Shown here piece by piece: positions 1-10,557 of a stretch of 64,000 nucleotides of DNA. The stretch comes from a virus. The DNA is taken from positions 62,001 through 126,000 of the IMG/VR virus record IMGVR_UViG_3300047369_000650; one strand, written 5' to 3'. Position 1 is the stretch's first letter; every line of letters starts with the position of its first letter. The translations under genes were made by a program, and so were the position numbers. A model generated the notes under the pieces. That model was not told where the DNA came from and did not search any database. It was given only the letters and a program-made list of their open reading frames with translations.

Positions 1-2
1 TT

Positions 3-3000
3 ATTAGCCCAGATTTAAATGTTGCTGGTAATCTTGTTGTTGGTGGAGACGGAACAAATCTTAGAGTTGATTCGAATGGTGTCTCATTTAATAATGATCT
101 AGCATTTACAAGTAAAAAAGGTGGTACATCATTTAGATTTGATTCTGCTGGTATTACGGTTGGCGGTAGTTTTGCTCTAGGCGGTAATAGTGTTACTATT
201 GGAGGTTTATCTTTTGATAGCCATGTTATTAGACCTGGTAACTTACTAACCAATTTTATAGATACAGACTATGTTCAAGAAAGACTCTCCGTTGATGCAA
301 ATTGGGTTGTTAAATCCGATGCCTTAGTTTATAATCCGTCAGGTATTAAGAAAATAATATTAGGTGGTCTTGGTGTAGGAGATTTAACATCTACTCAACT
401 TCTTGAGCATAGCTTTGCAACTGATGTAAGAGGTAACGGTAAAGCACCATTAGTATTTAAAGAAACTACTGGTAAAGCTATTGATGATGCTTTAGGTCAA
501 AGCCCGATTAATATTATTAATAGTGCGGGTGTTGCAAGAGCTTGGCCAAATGCAGATTATCTTTCAAATATTATTGATCCAACATATATCAACAGTAGAG
601 TCGTAATTGATGGTAATACGATTGCTAACTTTATAGATGATACCTATGTTAAAAGTATTGTTGATAGTGCATATATTCTTTCTGCAGCAAATGATAGTTC
701 AGAGTGGCAAAGAACTAGTGATACACTATTCTTCGGTACTTATCCAAATGTACAAAATGTTAAAGTCGGTATTGGAACAGATAATCCACAAACTAAATTT
801 CATGTTACAGGTGTCGGTAGATTTGATAGTGGATTAACAGTAACTGGTGGACCAGTTAATATATCTGGAACACAAATTACTGTTGATAGTGATTATTTCT
901 ATCAGATTACTCCATCAATTCTTACAGATAATATTGTAACAATTAATAATGGTACACTACTTACATTCTTGAATAATGATACGGATTCACAGTTTGTTAC
1001 TTATACTATGGGCGGCGAAGATGAAAGATTTATTGATGTATATAGAACAGATAGTTTAGGTGCAACTCAAGCAGTATCGCCTTTAGACTATGAAATTATA
1101 GGTTCTTCCTTTATTATTAATAGATCAGCAGTTGATTCGGCTGATAGTGATCTTAATTTAAACTTTAGAACATTACCATCAAATATAGTATTCTCTGGAG
1201 CTGATCTTAACGGCGATACTCTTAATATTAATACAACATACAGTAGTGGTGTTCTTTTAGATTCACAACAGAATCCGAAAGCTGGTTATGGCGGAACATT
1301 TACTGCAGTTAATTCTGGACAAGTAAGTTTTACTGATCATAGTTCATTACAATTAGGTGATGTATTTAGAGTTGATGATAAATCTCCTAAGATTACAACA
1401 TCACTATCTCTAACTGGTCCTACATCATTAACTGGCAATCTAACAGTTAATAATGGTTATGCAACAACTCTTGATACTTTAATTGCTAATTCTATCACAT
1501 CGTCTTTAACTACATTTACGGGTCCTGTGGTTGTAGATAGTTCTACAGTATCATTTACCTTTGACTCAAATGTCACAATGTACTATGGCCCTGGTAGTTT
1601 ATCATTTGATTCAAATATTGAAAGAATTGTTGATTCAAATTATATCGGTAATAGACTTCAGGGAATCTGGAGTTTTAATAATGATGCTTATGGTAATCAG
1701 CAGATTTATTATGATGATGGTGGTGCAGTTGTTATCGGCGAACCAGAAGATATGGTTGCTGGAGACAGTGATACTAAGCTATTTGTAAAAAGTGGCAATG
1801 TTATCTTTAGACATGGTGATTGGGATAGCGCAAATGTTGCGGTAACAACTCCTGGAGTGATTCCTGATTTTAGTACAAATACAAGATACGGCGATAATGC
1901 TGGTGCTAGACTTATGTGGATTCCACAACGTGGAGCATTTAGAGTTGGCGCAGTAGACGGTGTTGATGTAGATTGGGGCGATGAAGAAGTAGGAAGAGCA
2001 TCTGTTGGTATTGGTTATAATACTAGAGCAGCAGATTATTCTATTGCATTAGGTTATGATATTAAAGCCGGTAATCATATACTAAACAAGATAAATTCGG
2101 TATCTATAGGTCATACTGTTAATAACCAGTCAGATGGTGCTGTTGCTGTAGGTTCTAATATATCACATAGCCAACTGTATTCAGGATCTGTTTCTATTGG
2201 TGAAGGAATAGTTAATAATAATAGAGCTGATGGTACAGCAATCGGTAAAGACATTTCCACTAATAGTGGAGTGTCTATCGGTAAAACAGTATCTACTGTT
2301 AATTCTGCAACTAGTGTATCTATTGGTTATAACCAACGAGCCAATACTAATTCAACATCTATAGGTAAATCTTCAGGATCTAATAACAGTGGCGTAAGTA
2401 TTGGTTCTTCAGCAACATCAAATAATTCTACTAGTGTAGGTAACAATGTATCTTCATCAGTCGGTGGTACTACTATTGGCGTGAGCTCATCTACATCAAA
2501 CGGCGGCGTTGCAATAGGTAATAATGTTAGTGGTGGAAATCGCGGTAAAGCAATAGGTGCATCTCTTAGTGCCAACCAGGGTGCTACTGTAATTGGTACT
2601 TCATCGAATGCAGATTATAGCGCAATATCAATTGGTGTTTCTAATGATATAAGACGCGGTAGTGTTGGCATCGGTTCTTCAAATAAAGCTACACATCCAT
2701 ATGGTGGTTCTACCTTAATCGGTAAATCAAATACGGCAACATCAAATAATGTTACTATTGTAGGTCAAAATAACTCTGGTGGAGGTTTTTATGGTGGCCA
2801 AGCAATCATAGGTAGAGACAATACAGGTAACTCTAGTAAAGGTCTTATAGTAGGTAGATCAAACACGGGACATAATGCTAATTCTGCTACTAGCAATTAT
2901 ACAATATTTGGATGGGCTAATGTAAATAATAGCCCAGCGTCTAATAGGTCTACTACATCCGGCGGTCCTGTTCGGATTTTCGGTAATAGCAATAGTACTA

Positions 3001-6000
3001 ATGCCGGAAGTAATATATATGGTTCTTCAAATACCGATAATAAACAGGTAACCATTTATGGTAATAATAATACAGGTTCCATAGGTCCGAGCGGAACCAG
3101 TTATATCTATGGTACTAATAACGTCATTACTCGAAACGGTATGTTATTTGGTGCAAACAATACTGCAACTGATACTGGTTATGCATTCGGTGTCGGTAAT
3201 ACTACTGCTAATGGTGGCTACTCTTACGGTAAAGGTAATACAACCACATTAGGTGAAGGTTATGCATTTGGTTATAATAATACAACTGATGGAACGTCTG
3301 GCACTGACGAACCTATGGCCTTTGGTCATAATATTACAGCATCATCCGGCGGCCTTGGGTTTGGTGAAAATCTAACAGTATCCAATGGTGGTTTAGGTTT
3401 TGGTGCTAATAGTACAGCATCTGGATTTAGATCTGTAGCAATTGGTAGTGGAATAACAGTTAATGGTGTTAATTCTGTTGGTATTGGTTTATCATCAAGT
3501 ACTTCTGGAACAGTAAATGCCGCAAATACTCTTGCAATTATGGGCGGCAAAGTTGCTATAGGTCAAGCTTCTGCAGATCCAGCATATCAGGTTGATATAT
3601 ACGGTAATGTTCACGTTGGAGTATTTGGCGATTACTGGAGACACGGTAAGAGACTTAGTGATTATATTGAAGATGATGTTGTAACCGATACTTATGTTAA
3701 AAACATAGCAAATAGCGCATATGTTCAAGGAATTATAGATGTTCCTTATCTAAGAAGCACTATGACATCTCAGTTCTTCTTCTATAGTGATGCTATTTCA
3801 AATGATCTTTATACTACAACATCAGGTTCTGTTGGTATTGGTAGACAACCAACAAACTCAAGTAAGTATAAACTAGATGTTGATGGAAGTATTAATTATA
3901 CTGGTAAGCTATATCTCAATGGTGATTTACTTATCCCAAGTGAAGATTCTCTTGGTGATGTTTATATTGAACACCACGAAAATCAATACTTTATTGGTCC
4001 AGATAGTGCCGAAGAATATTTTGACTCAGCTTATGTTACAGCTCGTCAACAAATGTTCGGGTTTACTCAGGGACAGACATATACCACAGTAATTGATGAA
4101 GGTTATATCAATAGTAGATTAGATGATACACTATTTGTGGATTCAAATGAAGCACAAACTATGATCGACGCTTCAATACGTGATAAAGTTGCTTTCCAAT
4201 TCGATCCGGCTTTTGGAGATGTTGTTCTACTGGATGATCCACTTGGTAATGCTCCAAGAGTCGCGATAGGTGTTGCGGCTGAATTTGGAACAGCATTAAG
4301 AGTTAAGGGTCTCACTAAGATCGAGGGTGATTTAGACATTGAAGCTGGTGTTCTAAAATTCAATGGAGTAACATTCCAGCCTACTACAGTGTTTACTGAT
4401 GATATCAGTGGATATGTTTATTATAATGGTCCTAAGAATATAGGTATAGGAACAGTAGTACCAACAACAGAATTAGATGTTGCTGGAACAATTAATGCTG
4501 AAGCACTACAAGTAAATGGTGTTGATCTTGATGATATATATGACTCTGATTTTATTAGAGATAGACAAATATTAATTGATTCAGCATTAACTACAGCACT
4601 TATTGATTCCGATTATGTAAGAGCAAGAGCTGATTCAGATTATGTCCAATCTGCAATTACATCAGATTATATTAAATCGTATATAGATTCAGATTATATT
4701 AAATTTGTAGCTGATTCAGATTATATCCAATCTGCTGCCAATCAAGCTTGGATTAGAGCTAATGCAGATTCTGATTATGTTCTTTCAATAGCTGATTCAG
4801 ACTATATTAAGACTGCAGCTAATCAGACTTGGATTAGAACTAATGCAGATTCCGACTATATTAAGACTGCAGCTAATCAGACTTGGATTAGAACTAATGC
4901 GGATTCAGATTATATTCAATCTGCTGCAAATCAAGCTTGGATCAGAACTAACGCAGATTCAGCATATATTCTTTCAGCTGCAAATCCAGCTTATATACTT
5001 TCAATAGCGGATTCTGATTATGTAAAAACAGTTGTTGATTCAGCATATACACAAACTTTAACCGGTATCGGTATAAGAGATGTTGATTTTGGTATTAATA
5101 AAATCACATATAGAAATGCTTATACTGACATAGCATCTTTCCCTGCGGCAAATACTCATGGTGGTATGTTTGCATTAGAAAATGTAAATAAGAAACCATA
5201 TGTTTCCACTGGATCAGCTTGGAATCGCATTATCTTAAATGGTGATAGTGTAGAATTTTCTGATCTTATTGTAACAGGTGATCTTACTGTTCTCGGAACA
5301 CGAACAGTACTTAATACTCAAACTCTGGGTATTGACGATCCAATGATTCATCTTGGAAAAAATAATGAACTATCTGATGCCGTAGATATTGGTTTCATTG
5401 GGCATTATTCTCCAGATGGTGGTACTACAAAAGAACATACTGGTTTCTTTAGAGATGCAACAAATAGTGAATATTATATATTTAATGGATTAGATGATGC
5501 TGCTCTTGATGATAGTGATCCAACAGCTACTGTGGATAGAAGCGGCAGTGGATTTACTCTTGCTGCCTTAAATGTAGGATCTATAGCAGGTCAATATCTA
5601 GGATTTGATTCAGACTTTAGTGTTAAAACTACAACTGATCTTACCGAAGGATCTAATCTATATTATACAACTGCAAGAGCAAATACAGATTTTGATACTA
5701 GATTAGCAACTAAAACTACAACCGATCTAACAGAAGGCACAAACCTATATTATACAGATGATCGTGTAACTGCTCATGTTGATTCGGCATATGTACAACT
5801 TAGAAGCCCACAATTTGATTATCTAACAGTTATTGATTCGGCATATGTACAAGCTAGACAAGAGCCAGGTACTGACTCAGCGGCAGTAATTGCACTTATT
5901 AATGCTAATGCTACACTGGATTCTGCGGCTACAGTTTCTCTTATTGATTCGGCTTATGTTAATGCTAGAGTTTCTACAGTCGACAGTGCTCAAGTTCTTG

Positions 6001-6647
6001 CAATAGTTGATTCAGACTATATTTTAAGTATATCAGGATCTGGCGGAAGTGGATCAGGCGGAGTTACTGTTCTTAAGACATTTAACTATATTGCAACAGC
6101 CGGGCAAACAACTTTTGAGGATTCTGATCTTAATAGTGATATTTTAGAATACACAGTTGGTTCTCAGATTGTTACTGCAAACGGTATTACTCTTACAAGT
6201 GGTGCTGATTACACTGCAACTTCTGGTTCAAGTATAGTATTTGCGGCGGCTAGAGATAGTAATGATGAAATTTCTATTATCACAACAGTTAGTTCTGGAG
6301 ATGCCGGAGTTTCAGGATCTACTGCAACATCAGCATTTAATGTAACATCTGGATCTACTACTACATTTGATCAGACACTTCATAATAATAATTTTAAGTC
6401 TGTAGAATATGTAATTCATATGGATGATTCTGATAATAACCAATCTCAGATTAGCAAAGTATTACTTACATATAATAAATCAAACGTATTTACTACTGAA
6501 TACGGTCTTGTAAATTCTTATAGTAATGATAGTGATATGGGCGAAATTACTGCAGTAGCTACTGCTTCTATGATTCAACTTCAATTAACAAAATCGGCAG
6601 GTACAGGAACAGTTGCGGTAAAAACAACTAAAACAATAATCAGTTAA
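3..6647 (+). CDS. Giant tail-fibre/adhesin protein, 5' truncated by the window
   Basis: The frame is open from base 3 to the stop at 6647, so at least 2214 residues are visible and the true start lies upstream. Several fibre modules can be read: VGIGT..P..LDV-type repeats, a run of SVSIG/AIG repeats at about 1996-3570 resembling the YadA/Hia head beta-roll, DSDYI/DSAYV repeats at about 4550-5050, a GIDDPMIHLG segment near 5330, LTEGSNLYYT repeats near 5640-5760, and a terminal beta-sandwich module with a NGITLTSGADYTATSG-like core. These are typical of marine T4-like phage fibres. The role is virion-surface receptor binding, by inference. It precedes a second fibre gene by 19 bases, with GGGG/GGAAAG acting as the ribosome site. 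Confidence 0.85.
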   Translation: MSPDLNVAGNLVVGGDGTNLRVDSNGVSFNNDLAFTSKKGGTSFRFDSAGITVGGSFALGGNSVTIGGLSFDSHVIRPGNLLTNFIDTDYVQERLSVDANWVVKSDALVYNPSGIKKIILGGLGVGDLTSTQLLEHSFATDVRGNGKAPLVFKETTGKAIDDALGQSPINIINSAGVARAWPNADYLSNIIDPTYINSRVVIDGNTIANFIDDTYVKSIVDSAYILSAANDSSEWQRTSDTLFFGTYPNVQNVKVGIGTDNPQTKFHVTGVGRFDSGLTVTGGPVNISGTQITVDSDYFYQITPSILTDNIVTINNGTLLTFLNNDTDSQFVTYTMGGEDERFIDVYRTDSLGATQAVSPLDYEIIGSSFIINRSAVDSADSDLNLNFRTLPSNIVFSGADLNGDTLNINTTYSSGVLLDSQQNPKAGYGGTFTAVNSGQVSFTDHSSLQLGDVFRVDDKSPKITTSLSLTGPTSLTGNLTVNNGYATTLDTLIANSITSSLTTFTGPVVVDSSTVSFTFDSNVTMYYGPGSLSFDSNIERIVDSNYIGNRLQGIWSFNNDAYGNQQIYYDDGGAVVIGEPEDMVAGDSDTKLFVKSGNVIFRHGDWDSANVAVTTPGVIPDFSTNTRYGDNAGARLMWIPQRGAFRVGAVDGVDVDWGDEEVGRASVGIGYNTRAADYSIALGYDIKAGNHILNKINSVSIGHTVNNQSDGAVAVGSNISHSQLYSGSVSIGEGIVNNNRADGTAIGKDISTNSGVSIGKTVSTVNSATSVSIGYNQRANTNSTSIGKSSGSNNSGVSIGSSATSNNSTSVGNNVSSSVGGTTIGVSSSTSNGGVAIGNNVSGGNRGKAIGASLSANQGATVIGTSSNADYSAISIGVSNDIRRGSVGIGSSNKATHPYGGSTLIGKSNTATSNNVTIVGQNNSGGGFYGGQAIIGRDNTGNSSKGLIVGRSNTGHNANSATSNYTIFGWANVNNSPASNRSTTSGGPVRIFGNSNSTNAGSNIYGSSNTDNKQVTIYGNNNTGSIGPSGTSYIYGTNNVITRNGMLFGANNTATDTGYAFGVGNTTANGGYSYGKGNTTTLGEGYAFGYNNTTDGTSGTDEPMAFGHNITASSGGLGFGENLTVSNGGLGFGANSTASGFRSVAIGSGITVNGVNSVGIGLSSSTSGTVNAANTLAIMGGKVAIGQASADPAYQVDIYGNVHVGVFGDYWRHGKRLSDYIEDDVVTDTYVKNIANSAYVQGIIDVPYLRSTMTSQFFFYSDAISNDLYTTTSGSVGIGRQPTNSSKYKLDVDGSINYTGKLYLNGDLLIPSEDSLGDVYIEHHENQYFIGPDSAEEYFDSAYVTARQQMFGFTQGQTYTTVIDEGYINSRLDDTLFVDSNEAQTMIDASIRDKVAFQFDPAFGDVVLLDDPLGNAPRVAIGVAAEFGTALRVKGLTKIEGDLDIEAGVLKFNGVTFQPTTVFTDDISGYVYYNGPKNIGIGTVVPTTELDVAGTINAEALQVNGVDLDDIYDSDFIRDRQILIDSALTTALIDSDYVRARADSDYVQSAITSDYIKSYIDSDYIKFVADSDYIQSAANQAWIRANADSDYVLSIADSDYIKTAANQTWIRTNADSDYIKTAANQTWIRTNADSDYIQSAANQAWIRTNADSAYILSAANPAYILSIADSDYVKTVVDSAYTQTLTGIGIRDVDFGINKITYRNAYTDIASFPAANTHGGMFALENVNKKPYVSTGSAWNRIILNGDSVEFSDLIVTGDLTVLGTRTVLNTQTLGIDDPMIHLGKNNELSDAVDIGFIGHYSPDGGTTKEHTGFFRDATNSEYYIFNGLDDAALDDSDPTATVDRSGSGFTLAALNVGSIAGQYLGFDSDFSVKTTTDLTEGSNLYYTTARANTDFDTRLATKTTTDLTEGTNLYYTDDRVTAHVDSAYVQLRSPQFDYLTVIDSAYVQARQEPGTDSAAVIALINANATLDSAATVSLIDSAYVNARVSTVDSAQVLAIVDSDYILSISGSGGSGSGGVTVLKTFNYIATAGQTTFEDSDLNSDILEYTVGSQIVTANGITLTSGADYTATSGSSIVFAAARDSNDEISIITTVSSGDAGVSGSTATSAFNVTSGSTTTFDQTLHNNNFKSVEYVIHMDDSDNNQSQISKVLLTYNKSNVFTTEYGLVNSYSNDSDMGEITAVATASMIQLQLTKSAGTGTVAVKTTKTIIS
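4801..4908 (+). repeat. Two tandem 54-base coding repeats (DYIKTAANQTWIRTNADS)
   Basis: The unit starting at 4801 repeats at 4855 with only a few differences at its end. It sits in a longer degenerate array of DSDYI/DSAYI units from about 4550 to 5050, which suggests array growth by slippage or recombination. Confidence 0.85.
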
Positions 6648-6666
6648 GCCACGGGGAAAGTGAACT

Positions 6667-9600
6667 ATGGCAATTAAAGACTTTAAGGTCAAAAACGGTA
6701 TTATTACTGGAGGCAGTATAATACCAGACTCAGATGAAGCATATGATCTGGGTTCTGCGACAAGAAAATGGAAAGACCTATATTTAAGTGGTAGTACACT
6801 TATATTAGGCAATATACGTCTAAAAGATAGTGGTGGAATACCAAGCTTTGAAGCTGCTGGCGGCGGAAAGGTAAAGATAGACCTTTCAGCTATGACTACA
6901 GCCGACTTAGCCGAACATAATACAGCTAAATATTTCACAGAAACCAGATCAAGATCAGCTTTTAGTACACATAGTGGTTCTTCACATTATGATTCTGGAA
7001 CTGGTATTTTTACCCTACCGTCCACAACAGATCATGTAACTGAGGGAAGTAATTTATTCTATACTCAAGGCAGATTTGACACAGCATTTACTGCTAAATC
7101 GACTACTGATCTAAGTGAAGGCACAAATCTTTATTATACAACTACTCGTCATAATACTGATTTTGATACAAGACTTGGTACTAAATCAACTGATAATCTA
7201 TCCGAAGGTTCTAATCTTTATTATACAACCGCTCGTCAAAATACTGATTTTGACACAAGACTTGGTACTAAATCAACTACTAATTTAAGTGAGGGAACAA
7301 ATCTTTATTATACAGATGCTAGAGCAGATGCTAGAGCACAATTAAAAATAGATGATCTTGTGGATGCAGCCCCAGGAACTCTCGACACTTTAAATGAGTT
7401 AGCTGCTGCACTTGGGGATGATGCTAACTTTAGTACAACAGTAACTAACAGTATAGCAACAAAACTTCCGACTATTACTGTAGTAACTGTTACTGTTGCA
7501 AGTGCAACTAATCAATACGGGTCTGGTAATAAATATCATTTTAACGGTGCTGTTAGTCCAGTTCTCCATCTACAACCTGGTAGAACATATAGATTTGATC
7601 AGTCTGACTCAAGTAACTCAAGTCATCCATTAAGGTTTTCTACTAATGCTAATAATAGCCCTTCGGCAACTTATAGTACAGGTGTAACTGTAAGTGGTAC
7701 TCCGGGAAGTGCTGGGGCTTATACAGAAATTGCTGTTAATTTTGCAACACCAAGATTACATTATTATTGCACTAACCACTCTGGTATGGGCGGATCTGGA
7801 CCTGATTATTCTGTGAATTTTAATGGAGCATTCAGTTCATTAACAGGTACTCCTACAACCATTGCTGGTTATGGTATCACAGATGCTTTTGATGGAGCTT
7901 TTAGTTCATTAACAGGTACTCCTACAACCATTGCTGGTTATGGTATCACAGATGCTTTTGATGGTGCATATGGCTCGCTAACTGGCACACCATCAACATT
8001 TACTCCATCTGCTCATAACCAAGCTTGGACAACAATTACTAGCACACCTACTACAATTAGTGGTTATGGTATTACAGATGCTCAGGCTACACTTGTGTCT
8101 GGGACTAATATAAAAACAGTAAATGGTACTTCATTACTCGGTTCTGGTAACATTACAATATCAGGCGGCGGAGGTAGTAGTGGTACCGATTCTGCTACAG
8201 TTTCATCAATTATCTTGTCTGATGTTGATTCAGCTTATGTTCAAGCTAGACAATCTGGTGGTGGTTCTGGAATAAGCTTATCAGAAGCAAGGGCAGGTAT
8301 ATCAGTCACCACGGCTTCTGCATCAGGTGGAGGTTCTTTAAGCTATAATAGTTCAACAGGTGTTCTTACCTTTGCACCATCTACTAACTCAGGTGGAGGT
8401 GGAGGCTCTGGAACCGTAGACTCTGCTCAAACTATTTCTCTTATACAGTCTACTATTGATTCGGCTTATATTCAAGCAAGAGAAATTAATAATATTTCTA
8501 TAGGTAAAGCAAGTCTTGTAGATTTTAAATTTATTGCAGATAGTGCACAAACAGCATTTTCTGGAAATGATGCTGACGGGAAATCTTTAGTATTTGAAGA
8601 TAGTAATTATGAAGTATTTGTAAACGGTATTAGACTTTTAAAATCTGATTACTCAGTTAATTCAGCCACAAACGTTGTAACTCTAGGCACGCCAGCTATA
8701 GATGAAGACGAAGTTGTTATTAAAACTATTGTTGGAGTTGACACTCTGAGTCTTATAGATTCGGCTTATGTAAATGCAAGAGTAAGATCAAGTAAGGCTC
8801 TTGATGGATTAACAACTTATAAATTTTCTGTTGATAGTGGCCAAACAACATTTACGGGAAATGATGAAAATGGATCATTACTTTCTTATTCTGCAGGTGA
8901 TGTACAAGTATTTTTAAATGGCATATTATTACTTGAAACAGATGATTATACCGCAACAAACGGGACAAGTGTTGTTCTTAGTGCGGCAGCTCCAGCAACA
9001 TCAGAATTAGTTGTTCAAGCTTATAATATATCAGAAGTTTCGACATATAGAAGCTTACCTGGATTAGATGTTTATAATTATACAGCAACTTTAAATCAAA
9101 CAAACTTTAGTGGTGCAGATGTTGATGGTAATTCTCTTATATATCATCCAGGTGCTATATTAGTTTCTCTTAATGGTATTATATTAAGTTCAGTAGATTA
9201 CACTGCAACAGATGGGTTTTCTATTGTATTGACAGATGCCGCTGAATCGGCTTCTGAACTTACAATAACTTCTTTTGCTGGTAGTGCAGCAATAGACTCT
9301 GCATATATTAATTCAAGACAGACTTTATATGCAAATGAAGATGTATTATCTTTTGTAGATTCTGCTTATGTACAAGCTAGACAAGCTCCCGGTACTGATT
9401 CAGCTGCAGTTCTTGGTATTGTAAATCAAGCATATATTAGATCAAATGTAGATCAAGCATATATTAGATCACAGCAAATTACAGGTCTTGATTCAGCTTT
9501 AGCTGATGGCTTCTTAATGACATCAGCAGAAACTACAGCTCTTGTAGATTCATCATATGTACAAGCTAGACAAGCTCCCGGTACTGATTCAGCTGCAGTT

Positions 9601-10521
9601 CTTGGTATTGTAGATTCTTCTTATATTCAATCTGTGTTTAGTTCAAGTACTGGTAGTGCAATATCAACATTTAGATATACTTCGGATTCTAATCAATCTG
9701 TATTTACTGGCGCAGACGATGCAGGAAATACTTTATCATATAACTCTGGTCAAATTCAAGCATTTTTAAATGGTATCGTAATTGTAGATGGTGTTGATTA
9801 TACTGCAACAAATGGAAATTCTTTTACTCTTACAGATCCAGTTGTAAATGGAACCGAATTACTTATTACATCTCATACTAATTCATATATTAAAGAATTT
9901 ACTAATAATAATTACTTTCATAATCAATCTTATTTTAAGAATTATGTTTATTCATCAGATTCTGGACAATTAACATTTAGTGGCGCAGATAGTAATGGAG
10001 AAACTTTATCCATTGACACAAATAATCATCAGGTATTCGTTAATGGTATTAGAATATTATCAGATGACTTTACTGCTAATACTTCAACAAATACTATTAC
10101 TCTTAACGATGCAACAGAAGCTGGAGATGAAGTTGTAATTAATACACTTCAAACAGATACTTCATCTGTATTACAAATTACTGGAGCCGATTCAGATTAT
10201 GTAACAGGTATTGTGAATAGTGTTTTAAGTAATGATTATATAGAAGTAAATGCTACACCTCACGCTGCCCAGTTTAATAAAAAATTAATTGTAGATACTT
10301 CCTCATCTTCTATAACAATAAATATGCCAAGTTCTCCTACACTAGGTAATGAAGTTAAAATTATAGATGGTGCTGGAAATGCAGAAACAAATAATATCAT
10401 AGTAAGTTCTTCGGATAAAATATTGGGTTCAGATTCTAATTTGATTATTGATGTAAATGAGGCAGCATTTGGTTTAGTATATTATAATGCAACTCGTGGT
10501 TGGATATTGACCGAAAAATAA
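6667..10521 (+). CDS. Tail-fibre-like structural protein with cupredoxin-like domain
   Basis: 1284 residues. The N-terminus (MAIKDFKVKNGIITGG, then LGSATRKWKDLYLSGS) is the usual start of marine T4-like fibre proteins. Then come LSEGTNLYYT repeats, an APGTLDTLNELAAALGDD fibre motif, and a domain at about 7486-7806 with His320 and C-x2-H-x2-M (Cys368, His371, Met374), the ligand pattern of type 1 copper proteins such as amicyanin. After it lie tandem LTGTPTTIAGYGITDA repeats, DSAYVQARQ repeats and at least five VFLNGI..DYTAT beta-sandwich modules. The C-terminal segment (VDTSSSSITINMP ... WILTEK) is a common fibre tip. It is probably a virion fibre; copper binding is unproven. Confidence 0.85.
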   Translation: MAIKDFKVKNGIITGGSIIPDSDEAYDLGSATRKWKDLYLSGSTLILGNIRLKDSGGIPSFEAAGGGKVKIDLSAMTTADLAEHNTAKYFTETRSRSAFSTHSGSSHYDSGTGIFTLPSTTDHVTEGSNLFYTQGRFDTAFTAKSTTDLSEGTNLYYTTTRHNTDFDTRLGTKSTDNLSEGSNLYYTTARQNTDFDTRLGTKSTTNLSEGTNLYYTDARADARAQLKIDDLVDAAPGTLDTLNELAAALGDDANFSTTVTNSIATKLPTITVVTVTVASATNQYGSGNKYHFNGAVSPVLHLQPGRTYRFDQSDSSNSSHPLRFSTNANNSPSATYSTGVTVSGTPGSAGAYTEIAVNFATPRLHYYCTNHSGMGGSGPDYSVNFNGAFSSLTGTPTTIAGYGITDAFDGAFSSLTGTPTTIAGYGITDAFDGAYGSLTGTPSTFTPSAHNQAWTTITSTPTTISGYGITDAQATLVSGTNIKTVNGTSLLGSGNITISGGGGSSGTDSATVSSIILSDVDSAYVQARQSGGGSGISLSEARAGISVTTASASGGGSLSYNSSTGVLTFAPSTNSGGGGGSGTVDSAQTISLIQSTIDSAYIQAREINNISIGKASLVDFKFIADSAQTAFSGNDADGKSLVFEDSNYEVFVNGIRLLKSDYSVNSATNVVTLGTPAIDEDEVVIKTIVGVDTLSLIDSAYVNARVRSSKALDGLTTYKFSVDSGQTTFTGNDENGSLLSYSAGDVQVFLNGILLLETDDYTATNGTSVVLSAAAPATSELVVQAYNISEVSTYRSLPGLDVYNYTATLNQTNFSGADVDGNSLIYHPGAILVSLNGIILSSVDYTATDGFSIVLTDAAESASELTITSFAGSAAIDSAYINSRQTLYANEDVLSFVDSAYVQARQAPGTDSAAVLGIVNQAYIRSNVDQAYIRSQQITGLDSALADGFLMTSAETTALVDSSYVQARQAPGTDSAAVLGIVDSSYIQSVFSSSTGSAISTFRYTSDSNQSVFTGADDAGNTLSYNSGQIQAFLNGIVIVDGVDYTATNGNSFTLTDPVVNGTELLITSHTNSYIKEFTNNNYFHNQSYFKNYVYSSDSGQLTFSGADSNGETLSIDTNNHQVFVNGIRILSDDFTANTSTNTITLNDATEAGDEVVINTLQTDTSSVLQITGADSDYVTGIVNSVLSNDYIEVNATPHAAQFNKKLIVDTSSSSITINMPSSPTLGNEVKIIDGAGNAETNNIIVSSSDKILGSDSNLIIDVNEAAFGLVYYNATRGWILTEK
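7834..7971 (+). repeat. Two tandem 69-base coding repeats in fibre gene
   Basis: A 62-base stretch beginning at 7834 recurs exactly at 7903, a period of 69 bases or 23 codons. Each copy encodes SSLTGTPTTIAGYGITDAFDG. The absence of silent differences suggests a recent in-frame duplication. Confidence 0.9.
9367..9612 (+). repeat. 57-base exact direct repeat pair (9367-9423 and 9556-9612)
   Basis: Both copies encode YVQARQAPGTDSAAVLGIV and are identical at the DNA level, spaced 189 bases (63 codons) apart. A diverged version of the same peptide is found in the preceding fibre gene near 5850, so the module moves within and between fibre genes. Confidence 0.9.
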
Positions 10522-10522
10522 T

Positions 10523-10530
10523 AATAAATA
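10523..10530 (+). promoter_or_regulatory. Possible T4-type late promoter (AATAAATA)
   Basis: This one-base variant of the TATAAATA late box lies 27 bases upstream of the LamG adhesin start at 10558. Its position matches the exact boxes elsewhere in the window, but A-rich sequence makes chance matches likely. Confidence 0.4.
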
Positions 10531-10557
10531 CTATAGACTAATTTAAGGTTATAAAAG

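Noticed and set aside
4103-4363. Minus-strand frame inside the first fibre gene
   Set aside because: It is a shadow of repetitive coding sequence; the product is Ser/Pro/Thr-biased without recognisable motifs.
4550-5050. Regular repeats that could suggest a CRISPR-like array
   Set aside because: They stay in one open frame, have periods that are multiples of three and encode known fibre repeats (DSDYI...); there are no spacers or palindromic repeats.
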